Below, one piece after another: positions 22,327-32,921 of a stretch of 64,000 bases of DNA. Where the stretch lies: positions 25,146 through 89,145 of the forward strand of contig JADNRX010000226.1 of the NCBI GenBank assembly GCA_015501595.1. The letters are read 5' to 3'. Numbering within the stretch: position 1 is the first letter of the stretch; every line of letters begins with the position of its first letter. The notes under the pieces are model-generated. The model had not been told where the DNA came from and did not search any database. It saw only the letters and a list, made by a program, of their open reading frames with translations. Made by a program: the position numbers and the translations under genes. Source of the DNA: Hymenopellis radicata (lineage: Eukaryota; Basidiomycota; Agaricomycetes; Agaricales; Physalacriaceae).

Positions 22327-22905
22327 ATGCAGCAACCGACATCACCCACCTCTCCTTTAGCACCATTCCCGCCTCTTCCACCTCCAGAATTTCGTAGTCG
22401 CGCGCCTGAATTCTATGGATTCGTTGCCTGGACATCAACCTCTCTGGGTTTCGGCTTCTACCTCTTATGGGCCCTCCTTCCCGACGAATTAATCGTCTCT
22501 CTGGGAATAACCTGGTATCCTAACAGGCAGGTAATTCATTTGATTTCGCAGACGCCTATTTACCTCATCGTCTTCAGAGAATGGGCAGTCTTACTACCAG
22601 CTTATTCAGTTGTTTTAGTCCTCCTAGCGTATCTTGTTTATTCTGCGCTTGCTATCTACGGGGCGCCCTCTTTCTCTGAAATCAGAGCCGTCACTGGTAA
22701 TACTAGTCATCCCTTGCGTGTGACGTTAAATTCTCATGCCTACTCGTTCTCAGACAGCCGCGTCCACATACCGCCTACCAATGTTCGGGCTCCTTTGCGA
22801 GACGCATACGCACCTTTGGCTCGTACTGATGCAGTTCCCGAACTTTATGATATCCCAATTGGCCTTGCCAATCGTGTCCTGTATCGAGATCGACGTCGCC
22901 AATGA
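22327..22905 (+). CDS. GPI19: PIG-P subunit of GPI N-acetylglucosaminyltransferase
   Basis: Three exons: 22327-22526, 22578-22696 and 22754-22905. The protein begins with a Pro-rich tail, then EFYGFVAWTSTSLGFGFYLL followed by WALLPDE (first membrane helix), LGITWYPNREWAVLLPAYSV (second helix start), and ends PELYDIPIGLANRVLY. This layout and the end motif are diagnostic of PIG-P/Gpi19, a small two-helix ER protein of the GPI-GnT complex that starts GPI-anchor synthesis by adding GlcNAc to phosphatidylinositol. The first intron fits only if it uses a GC donor (22527-22577, 51 nt); this restores WYPNREWA, as expected for the family. Its length is a multiple of three, so retention would insert 17 residues. 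ATG 22327 is the first ATG in frame. Confidence 0.88.
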   Translation: MQQPTSPTSPLAPFPPLPPPEFRSRAPEFYGFVAWTSTSLGFGFYLLWALLPDELIVSLGITWYPNRQVIHLISQTPIYLIVFREWAVLLPAYSVVLVLLAYLVYSALAIYGAPSFSEIRAVTGNTSHPLRVTLNSHAYSFSDSRVHIPPTNVRAPLRDAYAPLARTDAVPELYDIPIGLANRVLYRDRRRQ

Positions 22906-23562
22906 GTACCTTTGCTGCACGGTTTGTCGTTTTCGGGACTTGCCTGTATTCCTCAACCTCATATTTCCTTCAGCTAAGCAAAACGGCCTCCGCTCATCGT
23001 TTCATCCATGTTCCCTCGTCCTACGTTGGTTCTACGCCAGCATCGAGAGACGGATTTGACACTGGTCTCCTTGTCAGGTGTGACGCCATCATATCTACCT
23101 AGTTCTCTGGCAGACTAGCTCCCAATCTACATCTACACAGAAATACTCGCGCGACCATCCTTTTTTTAGACAAAAGACAAACACCTTCGATAGACAAGCC
23201 ATACCCCCGCTCGACATCACAATCGATATATAAGCCTTCCATTCGTCATTGCCATCTACACCTGCAATAAGTACTCAGAATGATCTTAGTCGCCCTACGT
23301 CTTCGAATTACTCGCTCGATTCGTCCGGGATCAGACTGGTGTCTACCTATTCATTCATCGATACCTTTGTTTGTTGACTGATACAGTGCTAGTTAACCTA
23401 TGGATTAGCACATCTTGTAAACGAGTTCATGTCATCGTGCGATCGGGTGTTCGCTTATGCTTCGGCCGATGGGTCGGGCACTTCCACGAGTCATCATTCC
23501 TGGCTATTTAATGCACCGTTGGAACTTTGCACTTGGCTTCCCGCTACATCTGCCCGAACACC
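22906..23562. other. 3' flank of PIG-P and promoter region of the MFS gene
   Basis: No gene recognised. A CGATATATAAG stretch at about 23222-23232 could be a TATA-like element, though it lies ~330 bp from the MFS start. The last ~150 bp before 23563 form the leader of the transporter. Confidence 0.35.
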
Positions 23563-25655
23563 ATGTCCGTCGAAAAAGAGCATCACATCGAAACAGGCTC
23601 TCCATCTCCGTCTCTGGAAAAGGTCACTGATGCCGACGACCTTCTCGAGAAAAGAGCTGTTCGAAAGCTTGACTGGGCTATTCTCCCTGTCATGACCATG
23701 TATTATCTACTGTCTTTTCTGGTGCGTTTCAAGTTTCAATGCGCGGTTTGCGCTTCACTTACGCCAATACAGGACAGATCTAACATCGGTACTGGATCCC
23801 TTTCTCTAATTGACTAGTATGCTGAGTCGCTCTGCTGGTCAGGTAATGCACGCGTCGCTGGACTCCAGGCGGATCTTGGACTTACAGATCATCAATATCA
23901 AGTCTGTGTGACTGTTCTATTCGTGTTCGTCCCTTTACCCCGACCTCCTTCATGCTTGACGCGGTTTCGCCTCTCTTCAGGCCGTACATTTTCGCAGAGC
24001 TCCCCGCCAACCTCTTGCTTCGCAAAATAGGCCCTAAAATACTTATGCCGACTTTGCTCACTATCTGGGGTGTCATTGTCACATTGCAAGGTATCCCTCG
24101 ACCCTCCGCGACCTTGATCACTTGGCCCCATGTAACCGCATGTTGTAGGTCTGGTGACATCCTATGCTGGACTAGTCGTGATACGAGCATTCCTTGGACT
24201 GGTTGAGGGCCCCATGTTCCCGGGCATCGTCTTGTATCTTTCAGGATTCTACACGCGGGCCGAGCTGTCTCTACGGTTAGTTATTGTGCTTTACTGCGGC
24301 CTATCATCTGACGAAGTTGTCCCATCAGTGTCGCGATATTTTTTTCAGCGGCCTCCGTACGTGATCGAACCCCATCGCGGTCCATTTGGGGCTAATATGA
24401 AAATCTCCAGCTTTCGGGAGCATTCTCCGGATTGTTAGCTGCCGCTATTCAGAACATGGATGGTATTGGCGGGAAAGCGGGTTGGTGCTGGATCTTCATA
24501 CTGGTGCGTTCGTTTTGTCACACAACTTGACGCGTAGTTGACAATGCGCAGGAGGGCATTTTCAGTACCCTTGTCGGCTTAACTGGCTTCTTCATCACGC
24601 CTTCGACGCCTGCAGAGGTCATCGGATTAACAGATGATGAGAAAGCGTGAGTCTCGTCGCGGCAGCAGCTCTACCTTTACTGAGATGAGTATCAGGATAC
24701 TTGTTCGACGACTAGAAAAGGACCGACCCACCATTGTTCCGATCGATACGTTCAGCTTCAAGGAAGTCTTCAGATCCATAACCTCACCGCATGTGATCAT
24801 CGTTTTCATCGTCTTCTACATGTGTGGCACGACTTTGTATGGACTAGGTCTTTTCCTGCCATCCATTGTCAAGCAGCTTGGCTTCAGCACAATAAAGACA
24901 CAACTTCTTAGTGTGGGTCCTTTCGCGGCTGGCTTTTTCGGTAACGACCATATCATTTCCTTTGTTCTCATACTCATATACCATACTTGAAGTCACCTTA
25001 TCTTCTGCGTTCTTGTCCGATCGGTACAACTCGCGAGCGCTACCTACCATAGCTGTGGCAACGTTGGCGCTGATCGGATTTGCCATCTTCTTGAGTAAGT
25101 CGTCGCTTCTATCTAGCTTCTATCGTGGCTCATTGCTCGTAGGGGCTGAGGGAAAATATGTATCATACGGCGCCTTGTTCTTGGCCACGTCTGGCATTTA
25201 CGCGACACCGCCTGTGTTGTCAGCATGGATGTCAAATAATTCCGAACCTTACTACAGGCGTGCAACAAGTATTGCAGTTGGCTTCATTGCGACGAATTCT
25301 GTGAGTGGAGATTATCAGTCTTTCCGGAGCTGCACTGAAGACACGACAGGGTGGAATAACGAGTACATGGATGTACCCCACATCTCAAGGACCCAGATTC
25401 ACAAGAACCACGATCATAAATTTGGTTTTGTATGTACGTTCTTTTACCTCGGCGTTCGCTCTGCTGATCTGTTGTAGTGCGGCCTTCATTGCTGTTGGCT
25501 CCGCTGGCAACGCTCTTCTTCTAACATGGATGAATAAGAGAAAGGTACAACAACGCGAGGCGCTACTCGCTCCATATCAAAATATACCAGACGGCGACAC
25601 GAAAGCGTGGATAGAACTTGGTGACCGCCACCCTGATTTCAGATATACAATCTAG
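23563..25655 (+). CDS. Major facilitator, anion:cation symporter (Dal5/allantoate-permease-like) family
   Basis: About twelve exons join in phase with no stop. The N-terminus is hydrophilic (MSVEKEHHIETG), then KLDWAILPVMTMYYLLSFLD and RSNIGNARVAGLQADLGLTD, the classic first two helices and 'DRSNIGNA' signature of the ACS family, then YIFAELPANLLLRKIGPK, VVIRAFLGLVEGPMFPGIVL (the 'R.FLG..E' motif), GKAGWCWIFILEGIFSTLVG, a central loop, and six further helices ending in a cytosolic tail GDRHPDFRYTI. Family members import allantoate, nicotinate, vitamins and similar anions with protons at the plasma membrane. The substrate is not readable here. The neighbour 26128-26853 (cyanamide-hydratase-like) is duplicated together with the 3' end of this gene, so a shared small-nitrogen-compound role is possible. 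Confidence 0.85.
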
Positions 25656-26127
25656 GTTTTACTGGTGTAATGGGTGGTACATGTATCATATAAACACAGT
25701 GAGCAAAATCCTAGAACCCTAGCGGAGTTTACGTTGGCAGTTCCGACGTTCAAACCATCTGGACAAGTGCGTTGTAAGGTTCACTATTGTCCATCGGAAG
25801 TCAAGGAGTTCGTCCATGGCAGGCCGCTCAAGGGCCTTCACCGGGTTCGTGGGACTCGGGGATGCGGAGCAGGTCACCCGAATGATTTCTGAAACGATAC
25901 GAACTGAATGGCGGATTGCCAATCATGATCAGAGCTTGGTCAGAACTGGTCGTAAGATCACGACGCGTCCGTCACGCCCATAGAAATCGCGTCCCCGACG
26001 CAATGCATCAGGTAAGGCGATTACTGAGATAGAACTTTGCTTCCGAAAAGGTTGATCGACCCACTTTGTCTGTGGATGCATATAAACGATAGGAGCCTCC
26101 TGATATTCTTCACTAAACACTACATCC
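25656..26127. other. Intergenic of the transporter-HD block, repeated downstream
   Basis: Holds the transporter 3' flank and HD-gene promoter. About 25747-25990 recurs at about 27597-27830 with ~80-85% identity by eye, including 'gaatggcggatt' and 'aatcatgatcagagcttggt'. No separate gene is supported. Confidence 0.55.
26081..26087 (+). promoter_or_regulatory. TATA box of the HD-domain gene
   Basis: TATAAAC lies 41 nt before the ATG at 26128. The duplicated copy keeps TATAAG at 27914-27919 and the following 'ctcctgatattcttcact' leader, suggesting a core promoter under constraint or recent duplication. Confidence 0.6.
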
Positions 26128-26853
26128 ATGTCTGTGACTTTGAAGGATAAAACCTCCCAACCCATCGCTGGAGTCGTATTCCCATCGTCTGCTACGATCA
26201 CTGCCGCACTGGCATACATGGACAGCCACAGCACGCCTGTGGTAGTCAATCATGTCATGCGAAGCGCCTACTTCGCTCTCATCATCGGCCCCAAGCTGCC
26301 ACCGTTCAAGGACGTTTCCGCCTCCAAACTCGTCCTCGCGATCATCATGCATGACCTTGGCTGGGACCCGACTGGGGAGCTCGTGTCGACCGACAAGCGC
26401 TTCGAAGTCGACGGCGCTAACGCCGCGCGTGACTTCTTGCGCAAGCAGGATCCCAGCTTCGGCGACGCCGACCTGCAACTCGTGTGGGATGCGATCGCCC
26501 TTCATAGTTCCTTCAGCATCGCGGTTCATAAGGAACCGTTGGTCGGCCTTTCTTGCATAGGCATCGTAACCGACTTCCTGGGGCCGAATAATGCGAAGGT
26601 GCTCAAATTGGGTCGGGAGGTGCTGACGCCAGACGAATGGCGCGCTGTGGAGAAGGTCTTCCCGTACATGGACCTGGAAGAGGGCATCCAGCAGGCTATG
26701 TGTGGGTTGTGCTTGTCCAAACCTGAGACGACGTATGACAATCTCGTGGGCCAGTTCGGGGTTAAGTACCTGCCGGGGTATTCGTTAGAAGGAAAGCAGA
26801 CCATCGACGTCATTGAAAACGGTTTGAAGGGCCTGGAGGAGTTTAGGAAATAA
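26128..26853 (+). CDS. HD-domain hydrolase, cyanamide-hydratase (Ddi2/Ddi3)-like
   Basis: A single-exon 241-residue protein. HD-domain metal ligands are visible in order: His of VVNHVMRSAYFALI (~residue 46), His-Asp of LVLAIIMHDLGWD (~80), and His residues in WDAIALHSSFSIAVH (~125-140). The block STDKRFEVDGANAARDFL corresponds to the 'FE..G...A' segment of fungal cyanamide hydratases. In that family a Zn-dependent enzyme adds water to cyanamide to give urea. Length (240-245 aa) fits. There is no signal peptide, so it should be cytosolic. It follows the transporter by ~470 bp in the same direction. It could also act on another nitrile or isonitrile. Copies at 27953 and ~28780 are broken. Confidence 0.8.
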   Translation: MSVTLKDKTSQPIAGVVFPSSATITAALAYMDSHSTPVVVNHVMRSAYFALIIGPKLPPFKDVSASKLVLAIIMHDLGWDPTGELVSTDKRFEVDGANAARDFLRKQDPSFGDADLQLVWDAIALHSSFSIAVHKEPLVGLSCIGIVTDFLGPNNAKVLKLGREVLTPDEWRAVEKVFPYMDLEEGIQQAMCGLCLSKPETTYDNLVGQFGVKYLPGYSLEGKQTIDVIENGLKGLEEFRK

Positions 26854-27104
26854 GTTGAATACTGTAGATGTACAGGGTTTATTGAACAGACGCTATGCAT
26901 ACTTTTTCATCGGCAACATGCTGGTCATTTACTATGAACAGCTATAAATGTAACTTGCTTGTGGCTATAAGCATAGGCAGACTACGGAAAACGACCACAA
27001 CACTTAATCACTATGAGCCGAGTCGATTATAGAGTCTCCAGTGGTAGAGGCCCGACGCGTAGGACCGTCCGAGGCTCCGGATAAGGACCAATGATGCGTC
27101 GCTA

Positions 27105-27260
27105 ATTCCGAACCTTACTACACGCGTGCAACAAGTATTGCAGTTGGCTTCATTGCGGCGAATTCTGTGAGTGGAGATTATCAGTCGTTCTGGAGCCGGG
27201 CTCAAAACACGACAGGGTGGAATAACGAGTACATGGATGTACCCCACATCTCAATCTCCG
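27105..27260 (+). pseudogene. Transporter gene shard (penultimate exons)
   Basis: Reads SEPYYTRATSIAVGFIAANS, then the retained GTGAGTGGAGATTATCAGTC-type intron, then GGITSTWMYPTSQ, exactly as at 25240-25390 of the intact transporter. After 27260 the match ends. Its upstream neighbour (26900-27100) is not transporter sequence, so this is a breakpoint-bounded fragment. Confidence 0.8.
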
Positions 27261-27913
27261 TACTCCTCCTCGTCATTCAGCGTTTTTCCCGCCCTCCTTG
27301 CGACCCAGCTACTCCCTTCAGCGTTGGTGGAGGAAGTTGGTTCGTTTCCCCCGGGTTCCTTCACTTTCACCGATGTTCAAGTCTCGGTTTGGTCCTTTAC
27401 AGGTGGCATCATCGCCACACGCTGCTCCCATGGAGGTTTTGTCCTCACGTGACCGTTTCTCAAGTTCACGGCGAGCGGGCCCACCCGAGCCTTCGACAAC
27501 AACCAAGAACTAAGTTCTTGGTTTTCCCTTGCCAGACAGTCTCTCCCCTTTCATTCCTCCTCTAGCAAACAGAGTCACAGGCTTATTCTGTTCCCACGTT
27601 CAAACCTTTGGGGCGCGTTGCAAGGTTCACTATTCTCCTTGGGAAGTCAACGAGTTCGTTCATGGCAGACCGTTCAAGGGCTTTCGCCGGGTTCTCGAGA
27701 CTCAAGGACGCGGAGGTCGCCCGATTAATTCCGAAACGATACGAATTGAATGGCGGATTGTCAATCATGATCAGAGCTTGGTCAGAACTATCATGACACG
27801 TCCGTCCCGCCCATAGAAATCGCGTCCTCGACGCAATGCATCAGGTAAGGCGCTTACTGATACGGAGCTTTCCTGCGGAAAAGGTTGGTCGACCCACTTT
27901 TTCTGTGGACGCA

Positions 27914-27919
27914 TATAAG
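27914..27919 (+). promoter_or_regulatory. TATA box of the second HD copy
   Basis: TATAAG in the same relative place as the TATA box of the first copy, 34 nt before the ATG at 27953. Confidence 0.5.
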
Positions 27920-27952
27920 CCTCCTGATATTCTTCACTCAACAACTACAACC

Positions 27953-28682
27953 ATGTCTCTAACTTTGAAGGACAGAACCTCCCAACCCATCGCTGGAGTC
28001 GTATTCCCATCGTCTCCTACGATCACTGCCGCACTGGCATACATGGACAGCCACAGCACGCCCGTGGTAGCCAACCACGTCATGCGAAGCGCCTACTTTG
28101 CGCTCATCATCGGCCCCAAGCTGCCCCGTTCACGGACGTGTCCGCCTCCACACTCGTCCTCGCGATCATCATGCACGACCTTGGCTGGGACCCACTGGCG
28201 AGCTCGTGTCCACCGACAAGCGCTTCGAAGTCGATGGCGCCAACGCCGCGCGCGACTTTTTGCGCACACAGGATCCCAGCTTCAGCGACGCCGACCTGCA
28301 ACTCGTGTGGGATGCGATCGCCCTTCATAGTTCCTTCAGCATCGCGGTCCATAAGGAACCGTTGGTCGGCCTTGCTTGCATAGGCATCACAACCGACTTC
28401 CTGGGGCCGAACAATGCGGAGGTGCTCAAATTGGGTAGGGAGGTGCTGACGCCAGACGAATGGCGCGCCGTGGAGACGGTCTTCCCGTATCTGAACATGG
28501 AAGAGGGTATCCGGCAGGTTTTCTGTGGGCTGTGCTTGTCCAAGCCTGACACGACGTATGACAACACCGCGGGCCAGTTCGGGGTCAAGTACCTGCCGGG
28601 GTATTCGTTGGAGGGAAAGCAGGCCATCGACCTCATTGAAAACGGTTTGAAGGGCCTGGAGGAGTTTAGGAATCCCGCCTAA
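27953..28682 (+). pseudogene. Second HD-domain (cyanamide-hydratase-like) copy, two one-base deletions
   Basis: Starts with the same ATG context and reads like the first copy through LIIGPKLP. Near 28125 the sequence has one base fewer than the first copy (a C/A lost in the 'ctgccaccg' region), shifting the frame before the HD motif. The motif LVLAIIMHDLGWDP continues in the next frame. Near 28192 one more base is missing ('gggacccgactg' against 'gggacccactg'), moving to the third frame, in which TGELVSTDKRFEVDGANAAR runs on to EEFRNPA and a stop at 28680-28682. The two losses do not cancel, so a normal protein cannot be made. Outside these points codons are conserved, which points to recent inactivation, or assembly error. 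Confidence 0.8.
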
Positions 28683-28779
28683 TACTGTATGTATCTACAG
28701 GGTTTATTTGAACAGACGCGCTATGTATACTTATTACTTTTTCATCCAACATGCTCGTCATTTAGCCGCCCTACAAGGA

Positions 28780-29100
28780 CATCTCTCGTCCTCGCGATGA
28801 TCACGCTTCGAACCAACTCCGCGCGCGACTGAACGATCCCAGCTTCAGCGACCTGCAGCTCGTGCACCTCTACTGCACCGCGAGCATAGTCGCTATTTCC
28901 CGCCTCGTGATCACAACCGACAAATGTAGTATCGAAAGCGTTCAAGTCGGATACTTAGCAAGTTCTACCGCCACAGGAACCCGGGCGCGCCATTAACAAG
29001 TCCCAGAGTAGAAGAGGATCTCATTCCCAGGCATGATGTGCGATTATGCAAGTCCAAGCCAGAGACAATCTGGCGTCAAGTACCTGCCAGGGTGTGCATA
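28780..29100 (+). pseudogene. Third, highly decayed HD-gene relic
   Basis: Pieces of the HD gene appear in order: a 'cgtcctcgcgatgatcacg' stretch, 'ccgcgcgcgac', 'gatcccagcttcagcgac' with 'ctgcagctcgtg', 'aagtccaagccagagac' and 'gtcaagtacctgccaggg'. In the intact gene these span the HD motif to the C-terminus, but here they are compressed by deletions. No open frame joins them. Confidence 0.65.
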
Positions 29101-29423
29101 AAAACTTCAGCATCAAAATAGCTCCGACTCATCCTTTTTGGAGGAAAACAGAATCCATGCTATATAACACAAAAAGACATAAATGTATCAACAGTGAACA
29201 GGGATGGTCGTGAAAGCAGAGTCGTGCGTGAGATTTTACGGGGAAAAAGAAAAAGAAAAGGACAAGAATCACCATTAGGGTATGGTAGGTAGACTAGGAG
29301 AAAAAAAAATAGCACGGAACAGAGAGAGAGAGACTGATACGACACCGGAAACAATAAGTAACGATATAATTCTTTTGGCGGTTTAGAAAAAAAATGTTCA
29401 TATACACTTTTTAGCCAGGTGCT
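29101..29423. other. 3' flank between the HD relic and the kinase gene
   Basis: A/T- and purine-rich (for example runs of A at 29300-29310 and GA repeats near 29325). Likely 3' UTR of the minus-strand kinase. No gene seen. Confidence 0.4.
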
Positions 29424-32400
29424 CTATTTTAGTTCAGCACGCCTGCGAAGACAAGGGTCAGTACATGAGAGGAAACGAAAAGAGAGAAAAGGACATACAA
29501 TCTAATAGTATCATACAAAAACTTGTAACTCCTCAAGTTTCCTTTCAATCGGCGAATATCGAGACTGAACGTGTCAGAAAGACCAGTCATCTTGGTCAAC
29601 TCGACAGAGAACCGCACTTCGTCGCCAACGTCCTCGGTGGGGTCGCCGTACACAGGCTCCAATAAGGCTCCAGGCTCCGATACCAGCACACTGGCGTTGG
29701 GCGTGTCAACATCATCGTACGTCGTCGGGGTACCGCCAGACACTTGCGAGGACTGGCGGCGCATCAACAGGCCACGGAGCATTCCACCGCCCGAGAAGGA
29801 TCCATGCGACGGGACTGGCAGACCTCGCTTGTCGACCTACAAGTGCCATCATTAACAGGTATCAAAAGCGATAGTGAATGAAAAACTCACGCCATTGGAG
29901 GCCGCACTGCCCATCATGGTGACTGCAGCGAGACCACCCGAGCCACCAACGCTCCCGATAGTACCTGGGAGCTTTTTCTTCTTCATCCGGATGCAGCGGT
30001 ACTTGTACTCGCTCTCCAACTGCACCTCGATACCCATGCCGAGCAGAACGTCCTTGATATGCTTTATAACCTCGGGCGGTGGTCGCGTCGTCGTCATATC
30101 CGGATCAACAGCGCCATGGTGGGCACGGAGAGCGCCACCAGGGTTCCTCGACCTCTCGGTGTGGTGGCTTCCACTTCCACCGCCGACAGTAACCGAGTTC
30201 CTAAACCTGGTGACAAGACTCGGCGTAACAGAGGACGCGTCAGTAGTACTAGACGGCGTCCGCTGAGGCACGACCGCCGTATGCCTGCCCGATGTCGAAC
30301 GATGCGCAGAAGGCGTCACCTGGACCGACGCTGCCCGCTGGTTCACAGTGCTAGACGATTCATTCTTCTGGCGATAATGGGTGCTGGCATGGTCGACGCT
30401 AGCTTCCTCCTCGTACTGGGACTGTGTTGGGTCCATCACACCAACGGAGTCGCGAGCCTTGCTCCTGCTTCGGAACCATTGCATAACCTTCCTGGCCTTG
30501 CCTGTAGAGGCTTGCATGTCAGATGTACGACCTATTCTGCCAGAATCATCCACATCCACATCCACGGGCGCACGAGCAGAAACCTCGTTGTAGGAGGAAG
30601 GAGGTGACATAGCGCTCTGGGGTGTCCGCGCTGACTCCAGAGGTGTCTTTTCTGGCGACGCCATAGCAGACACTGGCGTAGTTGCGGTCCTGCCCTTGCG
30701 TCCTTTCATGGTCCGGGCGATCACGACCGTTAATGAGCTCCTCTTACTCTTCTTGTCGGTGGGAGGCGTACTCGATTCCTTGTCGCTAGAAGGAGAAAGT
30801 AACGAACCAGACGTGTTCGACGCAGCATTGGGATCGCTGCCGTTGCTAAAGAACTTGGCGACAGCAGAAGGAGTTCGGTTGTGTCTGCTACCCTTGGATG
30901 ACGCCTGGGACTCTTTGTCCTTTTCACGCTCTTCCGCTGCCGTGCCTTCGGGAGACGCGAAGACGACTGGCGTGTCAGGAGGACTGGCCAATGTGATACT
31001 CGGTGTCTCCACTGGAGGAGGCTTGCTGCGTGGTGTACTTCTACTGGAAGTTCGCTCGCGATGAGGAGCGGTGGGAGTAGTCGGTGCGACATCATCCTGG
31101 GGTTGTGCGGGGAGGGGTTTAGTTTCAGGATTGGATGGACGACGTTTCTTTTCTGGAGTACGGGTTGTGCCGTTTGTCGTCGGGATGTGAGCGGAGTGTG
31201 AACTCGAAGGCTCGGCGTGCCTTCGCTCGCGTTCGCTATCATGTGCCTCCGTGGTCCTTTCTCTACGCGACGATCCAGAACGTGGTCCCTCGTACTCAAC
31301 CTGGACGGTATGAGGTCTTGCCGCCTTCTTGCCCTTATTGACAGGAGTTTCGGGCATTTCCTGGGAAACGACTCCAGGCGGGGCAGCGAAAGGATCATCT
31401 CCGTCAATGAGACCGTGATCGTATTTCGAACTGACGGGCGCAGTGACTGGCGGCGGAGATTGAGCAGCACTCTGCTCTGGTGAGGTCTGGTACAACAAGC
31501 TACTGGGGCCTGTTTTAACAGAGTGACTTCTAGAGGAGGAGGAATTGACGGACGTTTGGTTTTCGGGCCGATGGCTTTGGCTCCGTCCAATTCTATCCAC
31601 GGAAGAAGACTGGGCAGCGGCGCGCATTTGCTTCTGGTACGCCAGCCTCTTTTGCTGGTGTTGGTCCATAGCAGACCGTTCGAGGTCATCGACGGTGCGG
31701 CCAAACGCAGTACGAACATCATCATCCAAATCATCAGGTGGCATGGCATAGGCAGAAAGCCATGGGTGGGCCATGACGTGTTCGAGACTGGCTCGGCGAG
31801 AGGGATCCGGAACGAGCATCATGGAGAGCAGGTTGCGGGCCTCCTCAGAAATGTAGTCAGGGAAGGATAAGGGAGTATTGACAATGTATTTGTATAAGAG
31901 GTTGATGTTGTCGCCATCGGGGTTTGCAGGATCGTCATCGAAAGGAAGATATCCGGCTAGCATGGCGTAGAGAATAACGCCGCAACTCCAAATGTCGACG
32001 GCGCTGCCAACGTACAGACCTTCGCTAATGACGAGCTCGGGCGCAGCGTAGCAGGGAGAGCCACAGGATGTTTGCATAAGATCATCACTGCGATGCTCGA
32101 AGCGATTGGCAAAGCCGAAATCTGTGATGAGAACGTTGCGGTTACGATCCAGGAGAAGGTTCTCTAGTTTGAGATCCCTGTGAACAATCTTTTTCTGGTG
32201 AATGTACCACACGCCGGATATCAATTGTGAGAACAACTTTGCCGCGTCTTTTTCCCGAAGGTAGCGGTGGGCGAGAATATGGTCAAACAGTTCACCGCCA
32301 GAGGCGTACTCGATGATAATGCCAATGTACTTGTCCGTTTCGATGACATCGTACAGGCGGACAATGTTGGGATGTTTTAGCGTCTATCAATTGCAATTCG

Positions 32401-32921
32401 GTTGAAAGGAGCGGGAAAAAAAACGCAAGACAAACCTTGAGAACCTCGATTTCCCGTTCGACCTTGGACATGCGGACGGCGGTGTCGATGTTGCCGCGTC
32501 GAATGAGCTTCACAGCGACCTCCTCGCCCCACTGGCTGTGTAGGCCCAGTTTGACTTTACCGAATTCGCCCTCTCCCAGCGTCTGCAGCAGCAAGTACGG
32601 CCCAAACTTGGGAATCGTACGTTTCGGGTGGGCATTGGCGTATGCCACGGCGGCGGGATGGGAATAGACGTCGGTGTAAGGAGTCTGGTTGTCCTGGTTG
32701 CGTTCTCGGCCATTCTGACGGTGACCGTTGGTAGAGTGGTCGTGGGAGGACGAGACGACGGTATGCGAAGCCCGCTGGCGCTTGCTAGTCGCTGCGGGCG
32801 ACGGGGTTGACTGGGAGTGTACGTTGACGGATACTGGGCGGGAAGCATTGGGGTTGCCGTGGCGCGACGGGCCAGCGGGGCTGTCGCCAGACGGGATCTG
32901 GAGGCTCGACGACGGTGCCAT
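29424..32921 (-). CDS. KIN4: Kin4-like CAMK-family Ser/Thr protein kinase with KA1 domain (1111 aa)
   Basis: Four exons (32921-32436, 32383-29891, 29836-29499, 29442-29424) join in phase to 1111 residues. After a Ser/Pro-rich N-terminus (~1-100) comes the kinase domain: GEGEFGKVKLG glycine loop, VAVKLI, IVHRDLKLENLLL catalytic loop, ITDFGFANRF, and a TSCGSPCYAAPELV activation segment, ending about residue 370. A long disordered Ser/Thr/Pro region follows. The C-terminus is a KA1 domain (from PPPEVIKHIKDVLLGMGIEV to SYKFLYDTIRLRAELK), which binds acidic phospholipids in this group. The GFANRF and DDDPANPDGDNINLLYKYIV features are typical of fungal Kin4. In yeast Kin4 keeps mitotic exit off when the spindle is mispositioned; that role here is inference. 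The last exon restores the KA1 end and supports the 56-nt intron 29443-29498. Confidence 0.87.

Larger units (their letters stand above)
25233..26900 (+). repeat. Unit A of a tandem segmental duplication (transporter 3' end plus HD gene)
   Basis: From 'aattccgaaccttactaca' at ~25233 through the HD gene to the 'tacagggtttatt' 3' flank at ~26870, the segment matches 27105-28715. It is the more intact copy. Homology is interrupted in unit B by about 330 bp of unrelated sequence at 27260-27590. Confidence 0.8.
27105..28740 (+). repeat. Unit B of the tandem segmental duplication
   Basis: Contains one exon-intron-exon shard of the transporter (27105-27260), unrelated sequence to ~27590, the shared intergenic piece, TATA box and a second HD gene. 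The HD coding part is ~90% identical to unit A by eye, so the duplication is not ancient. Confidence 0.8.

Noticed and set aside
30059..31749. Long ORFs on the plus strand and in a second minus frame opposite or within the kinase's disordered region
   Set aside because: They are shadows of the Ser/Pro-rich kinase reading frame, with no family likeness and no start context.
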